Positions 1-8,907 of a DNA stretch of 50,504 nt are shown one piece after another (positions within the stretch are counted from its first letter, which is position 1; the number at the start of each line of letters is the position of its first letter). Source of the stretch: Clostridia bacterium (GTDB lineage Bacteria; Bacillota; Clostridia; Oscillospirales; CAG-272). The stretch is from contig JAFOEU010000098.1 of NCBI GenBank assembly GCA_017387685.1, positions 1-50,504 on the forward strand. The letters run 5' to 3'. A model generated the notes under the pieces. That model worked only from the letters and a program-made list of their open reading frames with translations. It did no database searches and was not told the DNA's origin. The translations under genes and the position numbers were made by a program.

Positions 1-121
1 CCTTATTTAACAACTCCGATTTTCATCAGAGTCAAGCTTGTACTTATTAGTCTGTTGTTCAATTTTCAATGACCTCGCCGCCGCTTTGCTCACCGCTCTG
101 CGTTGTGCTCTGCGCGACAGC
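1..121 (-). other. Probable rRNA operon leader (partial, runs off left edge)
   Basis: Read leftwards, this stretch follows a very strong promoter and contains TTGAAAATTGAACAACA, which resembles the antitermination-type leader found ahead of rRNA genes in Bacillota. No open reading frame is visible. The rRNA gene itself is not in the window, so its presence just beyond position 1 is an inference from the promoter and leader. Confidence 0.6.
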
Positions 122-127
122 TTGTAT

Positions 128-156
128 ATTATACCACTTTCGTCCCGCTTTGTCAA
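128..156 (-). promoter_or_regulatory. Consensus sigma-A promoter of the leftward leader
   Basis: On the minus strand a perfect TTGACA (156-151) is separated by 17 bp from a perfect TATAAT (133-128). This is the strongest promoter in the window and fits a stable-RNA operon. It diverges from the rbsK promoter about 150 bp away. Confidence 0.8.
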
Positions 157-280
157 GCCTTTTTTTAAAGTTTTTTGAGATTTTTTTCACTTTGTATGTT
201 TAGTGATGTTTTGCACAATTATCAGGTGTTTCGTTTGTATATTTTGACGAACAAAATCGACCAAAATCGCAAATTTCCCC

Positions 281-309
281 TTGATTTCTTGCTTATTATA
301 TAGTATAAT
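281..309 (+). promoter_or_regulatory. rbsK promoter
   Basis: TTGATT (281-286), a 17-bp spacer and TATAAT (304-309) lie about 55 bp before the ribokinase start. Confidence 0.7.
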
Positions 310-363
310 ATAAGATGGTAATATATCCGACTTCAAAAATTTTCTCAAATTCGGAGGTAAAAA

Positions 364-1305
364 ATGTTGATACCTAAAAGAATTTTAACCGTAAGCTCCG
401 CAAATATGGACTTTGTTATGAGCGTCAGCAAGATCCCGCAGGGAGGCGAAACTCAGCTTGAAAGCGGAACGTATCAATTCGTTCCGGGCGGGAAGGGCGC
501 AAATTCCGCTGTTGCTGTTCGCCGTCTTGGAGGTGACAGCGTATTTTGCTGTCGACTCGGCAAGGATGCAAACGGTTCCATAATGCATAATATTTATAAA
601 AAGGAAGGTCTCGACACACGTTTCATCGTCGTTGATCCCGATGCAGTCACCGGTCTCGGGGCAATTATGGTCGAGCCGAACGGTCAGAATCGCATAATTC
701 TCTTCCCCGGCGCGAACGTTCGCCTCACAAAAGAGGACATTGACGCTTCATTCATCTGCCGCCCCGATGCTCTCCTGATGCAGCTTGAGATCACGCAGGA
801 CGCCGTTATGCACGCGGCTTGGACTGCAAACGAAAAAAATATTCCGATAATTCTCGATGCGGGACCCGCAAATAGAGATTTTCCGCTTGCGGATCTTCCT
901 CCGCTTGAAATTTTTTCGCCCAACGAAACTGAAACCGAGATCTTCACGGGCATCAATCCAACAAATCCCGACAACTGTCTGCGCGCGGCAATGGCGCTTC
1001 AGAAGCTCGTCAGTGCAAAATATTACGTTATCAAGCTCGGCGGACGCGGATGCTACATTTACGACGGCAAATATTATCACTGTCTGCCCGCTTACGGCGT
1101 GAATGCTGTCGACACTACTGCCGCCGGAGACGCTTTCACCGCCGCGTTGACGCTTGAATATCTCCGTTCGGGTGACATCGTCCGCGCGGGACGCTATGCG
1201 AATGTGGTTGGCGCACTTGCGGTCAGCAAGAAGGGTGCTCTCCCCTCTCTTCCGACAGATGCTATGGTTAACAAATTCATCGCGGAAAAGGCTATCAGAC
1301 TTTAA
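364..1305 (+). CDS. rbsK: Ribokinase (PfkB family)
   Basis: Cytoplasmic sugar kinase that phosphorylates D-ribose at O5 with ATP. The 313-residue length is typical. The N-terminal half has the GGKGANSAVAVRRLGG substrate/ATP-lid signature near residue 42. The C-terminal half has DTTAAGDAF, the PfkB signature 2, with catalytic Asp at about residue 256. The start is supported by GGAGGT seven bases upstream. It is the first gene of a rightward run and has its own promoter. No ribose transporter lies nearby, so another pentose or nucleoside-derived sugar is possible; the family assignment is secure, the exact sugar less so. Confidence 0.88.
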   Translation: MLIPKRILTVSSANMDFVMSVSKIPQGGETQLESGTYQFVPGGKGANSAVAVRRLGGDSVFCCRLGKDANGSIMHNIYKKEGLDTRFIVVDPDAVTGLGAIMVEPNGQNRIILFPGANVRLTKEDIDASFICRPDALLMQLEITQDAVMHAAWTANEKNIPIILDAGPANRDFPLADLPPLEIFSPNETETEIFTGINPTNPDNCLRAAMALQKLVSAKYYVIKLGGRGCYIYDGKYYHCLPAYGVNAVDTTAAGDAFTAALTLEYLRSGDIVRAGRYANVVGALAVSKKGALPSLPTDAMVNKFIAEKAIRL

Positions 1306-1323
1306 CCTGCTTACCGAAATATT

Positions 1324-1830
1324 ATGAAAGACAAGCCAATCAAATTATATACCGAATGCGGCAATCATCCCGCCGCTCTTTTGGGAAGCGGTGCTGTATT
1401 CTTCTTTTACGCGATTATGGATTTTATTCTTGCTCTGATACTGTTCCGTATATATTTTCCGTTGTCTTTGGCGTCGATACTGATGGTGCTCTGTTTGATC
1501 GCATCGTGGGCTTTTACAGTATTGAGCAATTACGTCATTTTCGACGGTGATGAGATACGCTTTTATTCGGGATTCAAACACAAAAAAACCTTCTCGAAAT
1601 CAAGCGTTTCCTCTGTCAAATATCTACGCGCTGCGGCACAGACACGCGTTCAAAGCGGAAAACGAGGCAGAAACCATCCCGGTGGAGAGATTCTTTGCGT
1701 TTACAACGCGGATGATTTCGCTTTGTTTTACGTTGCAGATGACAACATAGCCCGCGAGTTCTTTCGAAAAGAATTCAACATCGTAATTGACGTTTCCGTA
1801 GCGTTCTTCGGAGACGATCTCAATAATTGA
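1324..1830 (+). CDS. Small membrane protein with C-terminal cytoplasmic domain
   Basis: I do not recognise a named family. The 168-residue protein has two hydrophobic segments close together (about residues 19-42 and 46-67), then a polar domain of about 100 residues with a beta-rich look (YVIFDGDEIRFYSG, EILCVYNADDFALFYV). That layout resembles bacterial PH-like membrane proteins, which is only a guess. It starts 18 bp after rbsK and has no clear Shine-Dalgarno sequence, so it is probably cotranscribed and possibly translationally coupled with rbsK. Confidence 0.6.
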   Translation: MKDKPIKLYTECGNHPAALLGSGAVFFFYAIMDFILALILFRIYFPLSLASILMVLCLIASWAFTVLSNYVIFDGDEIRFYSGFKHKKTFSKSSVSSVKYLRAAAQTRVQSGKRGRNHPGGEILCVYNADDFALFYVADDNIAREFFRKEFNIVIDVSVAFFGDDLNN

Positions 1831-1863
1831 TTTTTCTACATTATATTATATATGAGGTACACT

Positions 1864-3381
1864 ATGACCGACACTAAAATCTGCCGACTCATCTCGGCTC
1901 TCCTTGACCACGCAGAAAATTGCGGAATGCTTGACTCCGCCGACCGCATCTACGCCGCAAACACTCTTTGCACAGAGCTTGGGCTCACAGCTTTTGAGGA
2001 TTACGTTTCCGTTGAGGAAAAGGGACTCCGTTTGCACGAAATTCTCGACGCGATCTGCGAATATGCGGTAGCCAATAATATTATTAATGAAGGAATTACC
2101 GCGCACGATCTCTTTGACACCAAGCTGATGGGCATTCTTATGCCCCGTCCGAGCGAGGTCACCGCGAAATTCTTTGAGCTTTACAAGAACGATCCAAAGG
2201 CGGCAAGCGACTACTTCTACCGTCTTTCGATCGATTCCAACTACATACGCGAGGATCGCGTGGAGAAGGACCGACGCTGGTCGGTCGATTCGAAATACGG
2301 CAAGATCGATATTTCGATCAATCTTTCCAAGCCCGAGAAGGACCCGAAGGACATCGCGGCGGCGAAGCTTGCGCCTCAGTCGGGCTATCCTAAGTGTCTG
2401 CTCTGTCCCGAAAACGTGGGTTATGCGGGACACGCGAACGCGCCTGCGCGACAGAATCTGCGCCAGATCCCCTTTACCCTTGGCGGAGACGAGTGGCTGC
2501 TTCAGTATTCGCCCTACGTTTACTACAACGAGCACTGCATCGCGCTCTCAAAGGCGCACGTTCCGATGAAGATCTGCCGCGCTACCTTCGAGCGTCAGCT
2601 TGACTTTGTCACCGAGCTTCCGCACTACTTCATCGGTTCGAATGCCGATATTCCGATCGTTGGCGGCTCGATCCTCTCGCACGACCACATGCAGGGCGGT
2701 TGCTACACCTTCCCGATGGAGCGCGCAGAGATCATTCTGCCCGTTAAATTTGAAAAATTCCCCGAGATCGAGGCAGGAATCGTCAACTGGCCGATGTCAG
2801 TTCTCCGTCTGCGCTCTGCAAACAAGGCGGCGCTCGTCGAGCTTGCCGATCAGATCCGTATCGCTTGGTCGGGCTATTCCGACGAGGCAAACGGCGTTGT
2901 TGCATTCACAGATGACGTACCGCACAACGCGATCACTCCCATCGCGCGCCGCCGCGGCGAGGACTTCGAGCTTGATCTCGTTCTCCGCAACAACCTCACA
3001 AGCGAGGAATTCCCGATGGGAATTTACCATCCGCACGCGGACAAGCATAATATAAAGAAGGAAAATATCGGTCTTATTGAGGTTATGGGACTTGCGATCC
3101 TTCCCGCGCGACTCAAAAAGGAGATGGCGCGCCTCGGCGAGATTATTCTTGCAGGCGGCGACGTCCGCGCCGATGCCGATTGCGAAAAGCACGCGGATTG
3201 GCTTGATAGCTTTAAGAGCAGCTACACCTTCACCGCAGAAAACGTCGAAGAGATCCTCTACGAGGAGATCGGCAAGACCTTCACCGCAGTTCTCGAGGAT
3301 GCCGGAGTTTATAAGGCAACCGACGAGGGACGCGCGGCGATGATGAAGTTCGTGGAATACGCCGGAGGCGTTAGTTGCTAA
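1864..3381 (+). CDS. galT: UDP-glucose--hexose-1-phosphate uridylyltransferase (Bacillota type)
   Basis: Leloir-pathway enzyme that exchanges UMP between UDP-glucose and galactose-1-phosphate. At 505 residues it is the long GalT form seen in lactobacilli and clostridia, not the roughly 350-residue enterobacterial form. It contains VGGSILSHDHMQGGCYTFP, which fits the family's active-site region, and a C-terminal GalT-type domain. I chose the ATG at 1864 rather than 1852 because GAGG at 1854-1857 is a good ribosome-binding site for 1864 and would lie inside the coding region of the earlier start. No galK or galE is adjacent. The stop codon TAA is itself part of a heptad repeat tract (see 3372-3520). 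Confidence 0.9.
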   Translation: MTDTKICRLISALLDHAENCGMLDSADRIYAANTLCTELGLTAFEDYVSVEEKGLRLHEILDAICEYAVANNIINEGITAHDLFDTKLMGILMPRPSEVTAKFFELYKNDPKAASDYFYRLSIDSNYIREDRVEKDRRWSVDSKYGKIDISINLSKPEKDPKDIAAAKLAPQSGYPKCLLCPENVGYAGHANAPARQNLRQIPFTLGGDEWLLQYSPYVYYNEHCIALSKAHVPMKICRATFERQLDFVTELPHYFIGSNADIPIVGGSILSHDHMQGGCYTFPMERAEIILPVKFEKFPEIEAGIVNWPMSVLRLRSANKAALVELADQIRIAWSGYSDEANGVVAFTDDVPHNAITPIARRRGEDFELDLVLRNNLTSEEFPMGIYHPHADKHNIKKENIGLIEVMGLAILPARLKKEMARLGEIILAGGDVRADADCEKHADWLDSFKSSYTFTAENVEEILYEEIGKTFTAVLEDAGVYKATDEGRAAMMKFVEYAGGVSC

Positions 3382-3520
3382 TATTAGTTGCTAGTTACTA
3401 GTCGCTAGTTGCTAGTTGAAGGTGAATTTTCGCCAAGGCGAAAATTTTCCTATAAAAATAAAAATATTTTCGCGACAGCGAAAATTTCCTATTCACTAGC
3501 AACTAGAAACTAGCAACTTG
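3372..3520. repeat. Family A element, full length (heptad ends, two inner palindromes)
   Basis: From the galT stop the order is: heptads AGTTGCT/AGTTACT with TAG every 7 bp; TTGAAGGTGAA; palindrome TTTTCGCCAAGGCGAAAA; an A/T-rich centre; a second palindrome (TTTTCGCGACAGCGAAAA); then the heptads in inverted orientation (CACTAGCAACTAGAAACTAG). The whole unit can fold into one long imperfect stem. The heptads begin inside the last codons of galT and supply its stop codon. Confidence 0.85.
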
Positions 3521-3578
3521 GCACTCGCAAAAGTCAAACATCCCAACAAAATTACTACCTTAAATAAAGGACAAACAT

Positions 3579-4694
3579 ATGCTTAAAATCCTCCACACCG
3601 GCGACTTCCACCTGGATTCGCCCTTCACCGGGGTCGATCTTCCAACCGGAGAGCGGCTTCGCAATGAACTTCGTAACATCTTTATAGACGTCGTCGAGCT
3701 GGCGGGCAGTCACGATATGCTGCTCATCGCGGGCGACCTTTTCGACTGCGGTTACGTCAGCCCCGACACGCTCGCGCTCGTTCGCGACAGTCTTGCGGCT
3801 TACGGCAAGCCCGTCGTCATTGCGCCCGGAAATCACGATCCCTATTCCCCCGGAAGCATCTGGACGGCGGTGGGGTGGCCCGAAAACGTACATATTTTTG
3901 ACAGCGACGAGCTTTCGGTCTTCAAGCTTGAATTGAACGGTCAGCGCGTTGCGGTTCACGGTTGGGCGTTCACCTCGCCCTCGCTTGAGCGTTCTCCGCT
4001 TTCGGACGGAATTATGATCGATCCCGCCGCGATCAACCTAATCTGCGCGCACGCGGACACCGTCTCGCCGATCTCGCGCTACGCGCCCACGCCCCTCGCG
4101 CTCTTTGCCACATCGGGATGTACTTACGCCGCGCTCGGACACATTCACAACGTCCCCGATATCACTCTCGCGGGACGCACGACTGTCTCGTACTGCGGTT
4201 TCCCCGAGGGTCGCTCCTACGATGAGGAGGGCGACGGCGGTGTGCTTTCGGTCGTGATTGAGGAAGGGCGTGCTCCCGTTATCGAAAAGCTTATCACCTC
4301 GACGCACAAATACATCACCCGTCACCTTGAGATCACGGGTGCTGACAGCGATTCCGAGGTCGCCGCGCGCATCATTGAGCTTGCGCGGAGTGAGAAATGC
4401 GACAAAAACGTGTCACTCAAGGTCTACCTTGAAGGCTCGATACCGCCCACTTACACTCCGAACGCGGCGCAGATCGAGCTGCTTGCGGGTCTTTCGCTCT
4501 GCTCATTGAAGCTCCGCGACCGCACAGCCCCCATCTTCGGCGCGGAATATCTTGAGGGGGATATGTCGATCAAGGGCGAGCTTTACCGCACTCTGTTGCC
4601 CCGTCTCGCCTCGCCCGACGAGGACGAGCGCCGCATCGCCGCGGACGCGCTCCGAATCGGTCTGCTCGCGCTTGAAGGCAGAGCCTTTATTTAA
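3579..4694 (+). CDS. YhaO-like DNA-repair metallophosphoesterase
   Basis: SbcD/Mre11-type calcineurin-like phosphoesterase, 371 residues, expected to act as the nuclease subunit with the ATPase encoded next. Metal-binding motifs are visible in order: GDFHLDSPF (Asp9, His11), GDLFDCG, GNHDPYSPG and later CAHADTV and LGHIHN. The ligands for a two-metal centre therefore look intact. The start has AAAGGA nine bases upstream. The stop is 12 bp from the start of the ATPase, so they are surely one operon. The role in DNA end processing is inferred from the family. Confidence 0.85.
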   Translation: MLKILHTGDFHLDSPFTGVDLPTGERLRNELRNIFIDVVELAGSHDMLLIAGDLFDCGYVSPDTLALVRDSLAAYGKPVVIAPGNHDPYSPGSIWTAVGWPENVHIFDSDELSVFKLELNGQRVAVHGWAFTSPSLERSPLSDGIMIDPAAINLICAHADTVSPISRYAPTPLALFATSGCTYAALGHIHNVPDITLAGRTTVSYCGFPEGRSYDEEGDGGVLSVVIEEGRAPVIEKLITSTHKYITRHLEITGADSDSEVAARIIELARSEKCDKNVSLKVYLEGSIPPTYTPNAAQIELLAGLSLCSLKLRDRTAPIFGAEYLEGDMSIKGELYRTLLPRLASPDEDERRIAADALRIGLLALEGRAFI

Positions 4695-4706
4695 GGAGGC
4701 GGCAAT

Positions 4707-7031
4707 ATGATTATAAGGAAGATAAATATTACCTCCTTCGGCACGCTCACGGACTTTACAGCCGAGCTTTCGGGAGGACTCAACATTATTTCGGGCGCAA
4801 ACGAATCGGGCAAGAGCACGATCCTTGCGTTTATTCGCTTCATCCTCTACGGTCTGCCCTCTCGCAGAAGTGAGGAGGGCGCACTCGAGCACGATCGCGC
4901 ACTTTCGTGGGAAAGCGGTCGTGCCGAGGGAAGCCTTGAGATCGAATGTGAAAAGGAATCCTATCGCATTGAACGCTCGGGAATCCGCTCCGACAACCGC
5001 GACGGTTACAGCGAAAAATGCCAGATCATCGACCTCTCCACGGGAAGCGTAGCTTTCAAGGGCGAGGTGCCCGGTCAGGTCTTTCTCGGGGTGCCCTCGG
5101 GCGTATGGGATTCGACCTCGTCCGTAAAACAGCAATCCCTCTCGTCGCTTTCGGGCAGCGAGATCGGTTCGTCCATTGAAAACATCCTCTTTTCCGCCGA
5201 TGAGGCGATATACACCGAACGCGCGCTGACCAGACTCAACACCGCGCGCCGTCAGTTCCGTCTTCAGCGCGGAAACGGCGGCAAGATCGCTGATCTGACC
5301 GCAGAGCGCGATGCTCTGCGCCAAAGACTCGCGCAGGCGGAGGAAGCTTCAAAAAATACTCTCGCGCTTCAATCTACGGTTGAACGCGCGCGAAAGCTCA
5401 CCGCCGAGCTTCGAACCAAGCTGACGGCGGCAGAGGACAGACTCCGCGCGTTTGAAACGATACAAACGCTCAAGCGTTTTGATATGCTCCACGCGGGCGA
5501 GGCGAAGGTCGCCGCGCTGACCGCAGAGCGCGATGCTCTGCTCGCGGAATACGGCTTCGAGGGCAGACTCCCCGACCGCGCCTACGTCGCTGAACTCGAT
5601 TCGCTTTCGCGCCGTCTTGCCGTGGCTGAAAGTGATGCCGCAAAAACCGCGGGCGAGCTTGCAGGTCTTCGATCCGATCAATCGGGCGACACGGTTCTTG
5701 CCGCGCGCGCCGACGATATAATCCGCACGGGCGGTCCCGAGGCGGTTGCAGACAAATACAAAAAGCTCCGATCCGCGGTCGGCAGGCGGCTCGCGTTCGG
5801 AATCATTCTTATGGTGCTCGGTATCGCACTCGCGGGCGCATCGCTCGCGGCATACTTCCTCGAGCTTCTCCCCGCACTGACGATGCAGTTTTCCTCCGGC
5901 ATTACCGTCGGCGGGCTCGTCGTTGCGCTGATCGGTCTTGCAATCACACTTTCATCCTCGCGAGCGCGCAAAAATGCGGAAAATTATCTCTACGACCTTG
6001 GCGTCGAGCACGATGGACGCGTAAAACGCCGGGATATCGTCGCGCACTCGGAGGCTTGCCTCAAGGCAAAGGACGAGATCGAAGAATTTTCAAGCAAGAT
6101 CGGTATGCTCGAGCGCACTCACGCTGATAAAAACGCAACCGTGATCGAGATCGTCGAGGCGGCAAAGAGCACACTCGCAGGCTTCGGCATTGAATGCGAA
6201 AACGCCAACATCGCCGAGCTCCTTGCGGCTACCTCTGAAAAATTCGCATCGGTTGCAGATCGCGGAGGCGAGCTGAACGCGGACATTGAAAAATACACGG
6301 CATCGGTTAACGATTCCCGCTCAAAGCTTGATGGGGCGGATGAAGCCGCGCTCCGCGCACATCTTTCCCCCGCCGCAAAATCCTTGCTCGATCTCGCAAA
6401 CCCCACGGCTCTCAAGCAGGAGCGCGACGAATATGCCGCACGCCTTGATGCGGCGCGCACACGTCTGCTCGAATCCGAGAAAAATCTCGGTATAATCGAG
6501 GGCACTTGCGAAAATCCGAACCGTCTCGCCGCCGAGCTTGAAGCCGCAGAAGCCGCTCTCGCAGAGGCAGAGGCAAAGCACGCGGCTATCGTTCTTGCTT
6601 ACGAGTCGATCCAGGGCGCGGGAGAAAGTCTGCGCCGCAACGTCACTCCGCGCCTTCGTTCAAACGCGGGAGCTCTTATGCGCCATCTGACGGGCGGAAA
6701 ATATTACGATTTCGGCATTTCCGAGGACTTTTCCCTCTCGATACTGACCGATTGCGGCACAAAGCCGATCTCCTCCCTCAGCGCAGGCACGCGCGACGCG
6801 GCGTATTTCTCGCTCCGCACCGCCCTCTCATCGATGCTCTTCCCCGCCGACCGTCCCCCGATGATCCTCGACGAGGTATTCGCCCAGCTCGACGACACCC
6901 GCGCAGAAAATCTTCTCGATCTTCTTTCAAAGATCGCGGATGAATCGCAGATCATAATCCTCACCTGCCACTCGAGAGAAGCGGAACTGCTCAGACAGAG
7001 CGAAAAAGATTTTTCGCTTATCACTTTATAA
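4707..7031 (+). CDS. YhaN-like SMC/Rad50-type ATPase
   Basis: Large ATPase partner of the upstream nuclease, 774 residues. The Walker A motif GANESGKST is at residues 30-38. The middle is long, Ala/Glu/Arg-rich coiled coil. Two hydrophobic segments lie at about residues 358-416, a known oddity of YhaN proteins that suggests membrane association. The C-terminus has the ABC signature-like SLSAGTRDAAYFSLR and Walker B MILDEVFAQLDD. Start ATG 4707 follows AAGGAGG. The pair fits the YhaN/YhaO complex, an SbcC/SbcD-like DNA-processing machine; biochemical activity is inferred. Confidence 0.85.
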   Translation: MIIRKINITSFGTLTDFTAELSGGLNIISGANESGKSTILAFIRFILYGLPSRRSEEGALEHDRALSWESGRAEGSLEIECEKESYRIERSGIRSDNRDGYSEKCQIIDLSTGSVAFKGEVPGQVFLGVPSGVWDSTSSVKQQSLSSLSGSEIGSSIENILFSADEAIYTERALTRLNTARRQFRLQRGNGGKIADLTAERDALRQRLAQAEEASKNTLALQSTVERARKLTAELRTKLTAAEDRLRAFETIQTLKRFDMLHAGEAKVAALTAERDALLAEYGFEGRLPDRAYVAELDSLSRRLAVAESDAAKTAGELAGLRSDQSGDTVLAARADDIIRTGGPEAVADKYKKLRSAVGRRLAFGIILMVLGIALAGASLAAYFLELLPALTMQFSSGITVGGLVVALIGLAITLSSSRARKNAENYLYDLGVEHDGRVKRRDIVAHSEACLKAKDEIEEFSSKIGMLERTHADKNATVIEIVEAAKSTLAGFGIECENANIAELLAATSEKFASVADRGGELNADIEKYTASVNDSRSKLDGADEAALRAHLSPAAKSLLDLANPTALKQERDEYAARLDAARTRLLESEKNLGIIEGTCENPNRLAAELEAAEAALAEAEAKHAAIVLAYESIQGAGESLRRNVTPRLRSNAGALMRHLTGGKYYDFGISEDFSLSILTDCGTKPISSLSAGTRDAAYFSLRTALSSMLFPADRPPMILDEVFAQLDDTRAENLLDLLSKIADESQIIILTCHSREAELLRQSEKDFSLITL

Positions 7032-7038
7032 TAAAAAG

Positions 7039-7070
7039 GAAGCAACCGACTCCGCGGAGTCGGTTGCTTC
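7039..7070 (+). terminator. Perfect 32-bp palindrome after yhaN
   Basis: GAAGCAACCGACTCCG is followed at once by its exact reverse complement, just after the yhaN stop. There is no T-run directly after it, so it is either a weak terminator or an mRNA 3' end stabiliser that works together with the next hairpin. Confidence 0.55.
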
Positions 7071-7105
7071 AGCTTACTGACAAAGTATCAATATTATCAA
7101 TCCAC

Positions 7106-7146
7106 AAAAGGGCTGAGATTGCTAAAAAAGCATCTCAGCCCTTTTT
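7106..7146. terminator. Bidirectional terminator between yhaN and rny
   Basis: The stem AAAAGGGCTGAGAT / ATCTCAGCCCTTTT is flanked by A-runs and T-runs on both sides, so it can end transcripts of the converging yhaN and rny genes. Confidence 0.8.
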
Positions 7147-7153
7147 ATTCGGA

Positions 7154-8704
7154 TTATTTCGCGTAATCCACAGCGCGGGATTCGCGGATAAGGTGGATCT
7201 TGATCTGTCCGGGGTACTTGACGTCTTCCTTGATCTTCTGCGCCATATCGCGCGCGATGACCTTCATGGTCACGTCGTTTACTTCCTCGGGCTTGACCAT
7301 TACGCGGAGCTCGCGGCCCGCCTGAATAGCGTATGCCTTATCGACTCCTTCAAAGCCCTTGGCGATCTCCTCGAGCTTCTCAAGACGCTTGGTGTAGTTC
7401 TCGAGATCCTCGCGGCGTGCGCCGGGACGAGCGGCAGAGATTGCGTCCGCTGCCTGAACGAGAACCGCAATAATCGTCTGCGGCTCGACGTCGTTGTGGT
7501 GCGCCTCGATCGCGTGAACGACCTCGCGGCTTTCCTTGTACTTCTTGACCGCATTTACGCCGATCTGTACGTGGGTTCCCTCAACGTCGTGGGGGAATGC
7601 CTTACCGATATCGTGGAGAAGTCCCGCGCGGCGTGCGGTTGCCGCATCAACGCCGAGTTCTTCAGCCATAATTCCCGCAAGGAATGCGACCTCGACCGAG
7701 TGCTTGAGCACGTTCTGACCATACGAGGTACGGTAGCGAAGTCTGCCGAGGAGCTTGACAAGCTCGGGGTTGAGTCCATGAACTCCGACCTCGAAGGTTG
7801 CGCGTTCGCCCGCCTGCTTGACGCCAGCCTCGACCTCGCGCTTTGCCTTTTCGTACATCTCCTCGATGCGGGTGGGATGGATTCGTCCGTCCGAAATGAG
7901 CTTTTCGAGGGTGAGTCTTGCGATCTCACGGCGAACGGGATCAAATCCCGAAAGAGTGATAGCCTCGGGGGTATCGTCGATGATGAGATCGACGCCCGTA
8001 AGCTTTTCAAGCATAAGAATGTTTCGTCCCTCGCGTCCGATAATACGTCCCTTCATTTCCTCTCCGGGGAGAGAAACCGACGTGATCGTGCTTTCGGAAA
8101 CGTTGTCCGCGGCGTATCTCTGAATAGCCAGCGAAATGTAATTGCGTGCCTTAGTGTCAGCCTCGTCCTTGAACTGCTCCTCGAGCTCGATCATACGCTG
8201 AGCGAACTCAAACTTTGCAACGCTTTCAAGCTTCTCGACGAGTTCAGCCTTTGCCTCCTCGGCGGTGAGTCCCGAAATACGTTCCAGTGCCTTGGTCTGA
8301 AGCTCAATAGCGGCATTGAGCTGCTCGCGTGCGAGCTCGTTGTCCTTGATCTTCTTATCGAGCTGCTCGTTTTTCTTTTCGAGCTGTTCGGTCTTTTTAT
8401 CAAGAGATTCTTCCTTTTGCGTGAGTCTGCGCTCTGATCTGGTAATTTCGCCGCGGCGTTCCTTGATCTCTCGCTCCGACTCGGTGCGCATCTGATTGAT
8501 CTCCTTCTGCGCGGCGAGTATCATCTTGTTCGTGTCGGCTTCAGCCTGGATCTTTGCATCCGCTTCGATCTTCTTCGCGCGCTCCTCGGCGATACCGAGC
8601 TTCTTTTCGGCGATGGATTTACGGATCAGAATTCCCACGACGATACCTGCGGCAATACCAACGATGCCGACGGCTACGCAGATAAGAATTTCCACTAATG
8701 TCAA
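7154..8704 (-). CDS. rny: Ribonuclease Y
   Basis: Membrane-anchored endoribonuclease that starts mRNA decay in Bacillota. The order is: one N-terminal transmembrane helix (VEILICVAVGIVGIAAGIVVGIL), a long Glu/Lys-rich coiled coil, a KH RNA-binding domain (GRIIGREGRNI), and an HD domain (LLHDIGKA) that carries the metal site. I place the start at TTG 8704 because AAAGGAGG ends 10 bp upstream and this gives the usual short N-terminus before the helix. A longer frame from TTG 8737 would put that ribosome-binding site inside the gene. The result is 516 residues, normal for the family. It is monocistronic. Confidence 0.93.
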   Translation of the reverse strand: MTLVEILICVAVGIVGIAAGIVVGILIRKSIAEKKLGIAEERAKKIEADAKIQAEADTNKMILAAQKEINQMRTESEREIKERRGEITRSERRLTQKEESLDKKTEQLEKKNEQLDKKIKDNELAREQLNAAIELQTKALERISGLTAEEAKAELVEKLESVAKFEFAQRMIELEEQFKDEADTKARNYISLAIQRYAADNVSESTITSVSLPGEEMKGRIIGREGRNILMLEKLTGVDLIIDDTPEAITLSGFDPVRREIARLTLEKLISDGRIHPTRIEEMYEKAKREVEAGVKQAGERATFEVGVHGLNPELVKLLGRLRYRTSYGQNVLKHSVEVAFLAGIMAEELGVDAATARRAGLLHDIGKAFPHDVEGTHVQIGVNAVKKYKESREVVHAIEAHHNDVEPQTIIAVLVQAADAISAARPGARREDLENYTKRLEKLEEIAKGFEGVDKAYAIQAGRELRVMVKPEEVNDVTMKVIARDMAQKIKEDVKYPGQIKIHLIRESRAVDYAK

Positions 8705-8802
8705 TTCTTTTGCACCTCCTTTGTTGCTTTCTTTCAAAAATGATATTATGAGATATAGGTATAATAATATAAATTAAAATAAGAATAAACTCATACTACT
8801 CT

Positions 8803-8831
8803 ATTGTATCACAAAAGCCTTGATTTGTCAA
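8803..8831 (-). promoter_or_regulatory. rny promoter
   Basis: On the minus strand TTGACA (8831-8826), a 17-bp spacer and TACAAT (8808-8803). It lies about 100 bp before the start codon, which leaves a 5' leader of roughly 90 nt. Confidence 0.75.
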
Positions 8832-8833
8832 GC

Positions 8834-8871
8834 AAAAAATGCAGAAAGTGTGCGCACTTCCTGCATTTTTT
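8834..8871. terminator. Bidirectional terminator upstream of rny
   Basis: The stem AAAAAATGCAG...CTGCATTTTTT, with an inner AAGTG/CACTT pair, ends the operon whose last gene stops at 8908. It sits directly before the rny promoter and so insulates it. Confidence 0.8.
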
Positions 8872-8907
8872 CGTCTTTTCCGAACAATTGTCAACAATAA
8901 TTGTCTT

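Noticed and set aside
3372-3520. CRISPR array
   Set aside because: The repeats are 7 bp with no unique spacers, and no cas genes are present. The hairpin chains also fail since their constant part is only about 8 bp.
7064-8437. Long open frame antisense to rny
   Set aside because: It mirrors a well-supported RNase Y gene codon for codon, has no ribosome-binding site, and its protein resembles no family. Long antisense frames are expected with this codon bias.
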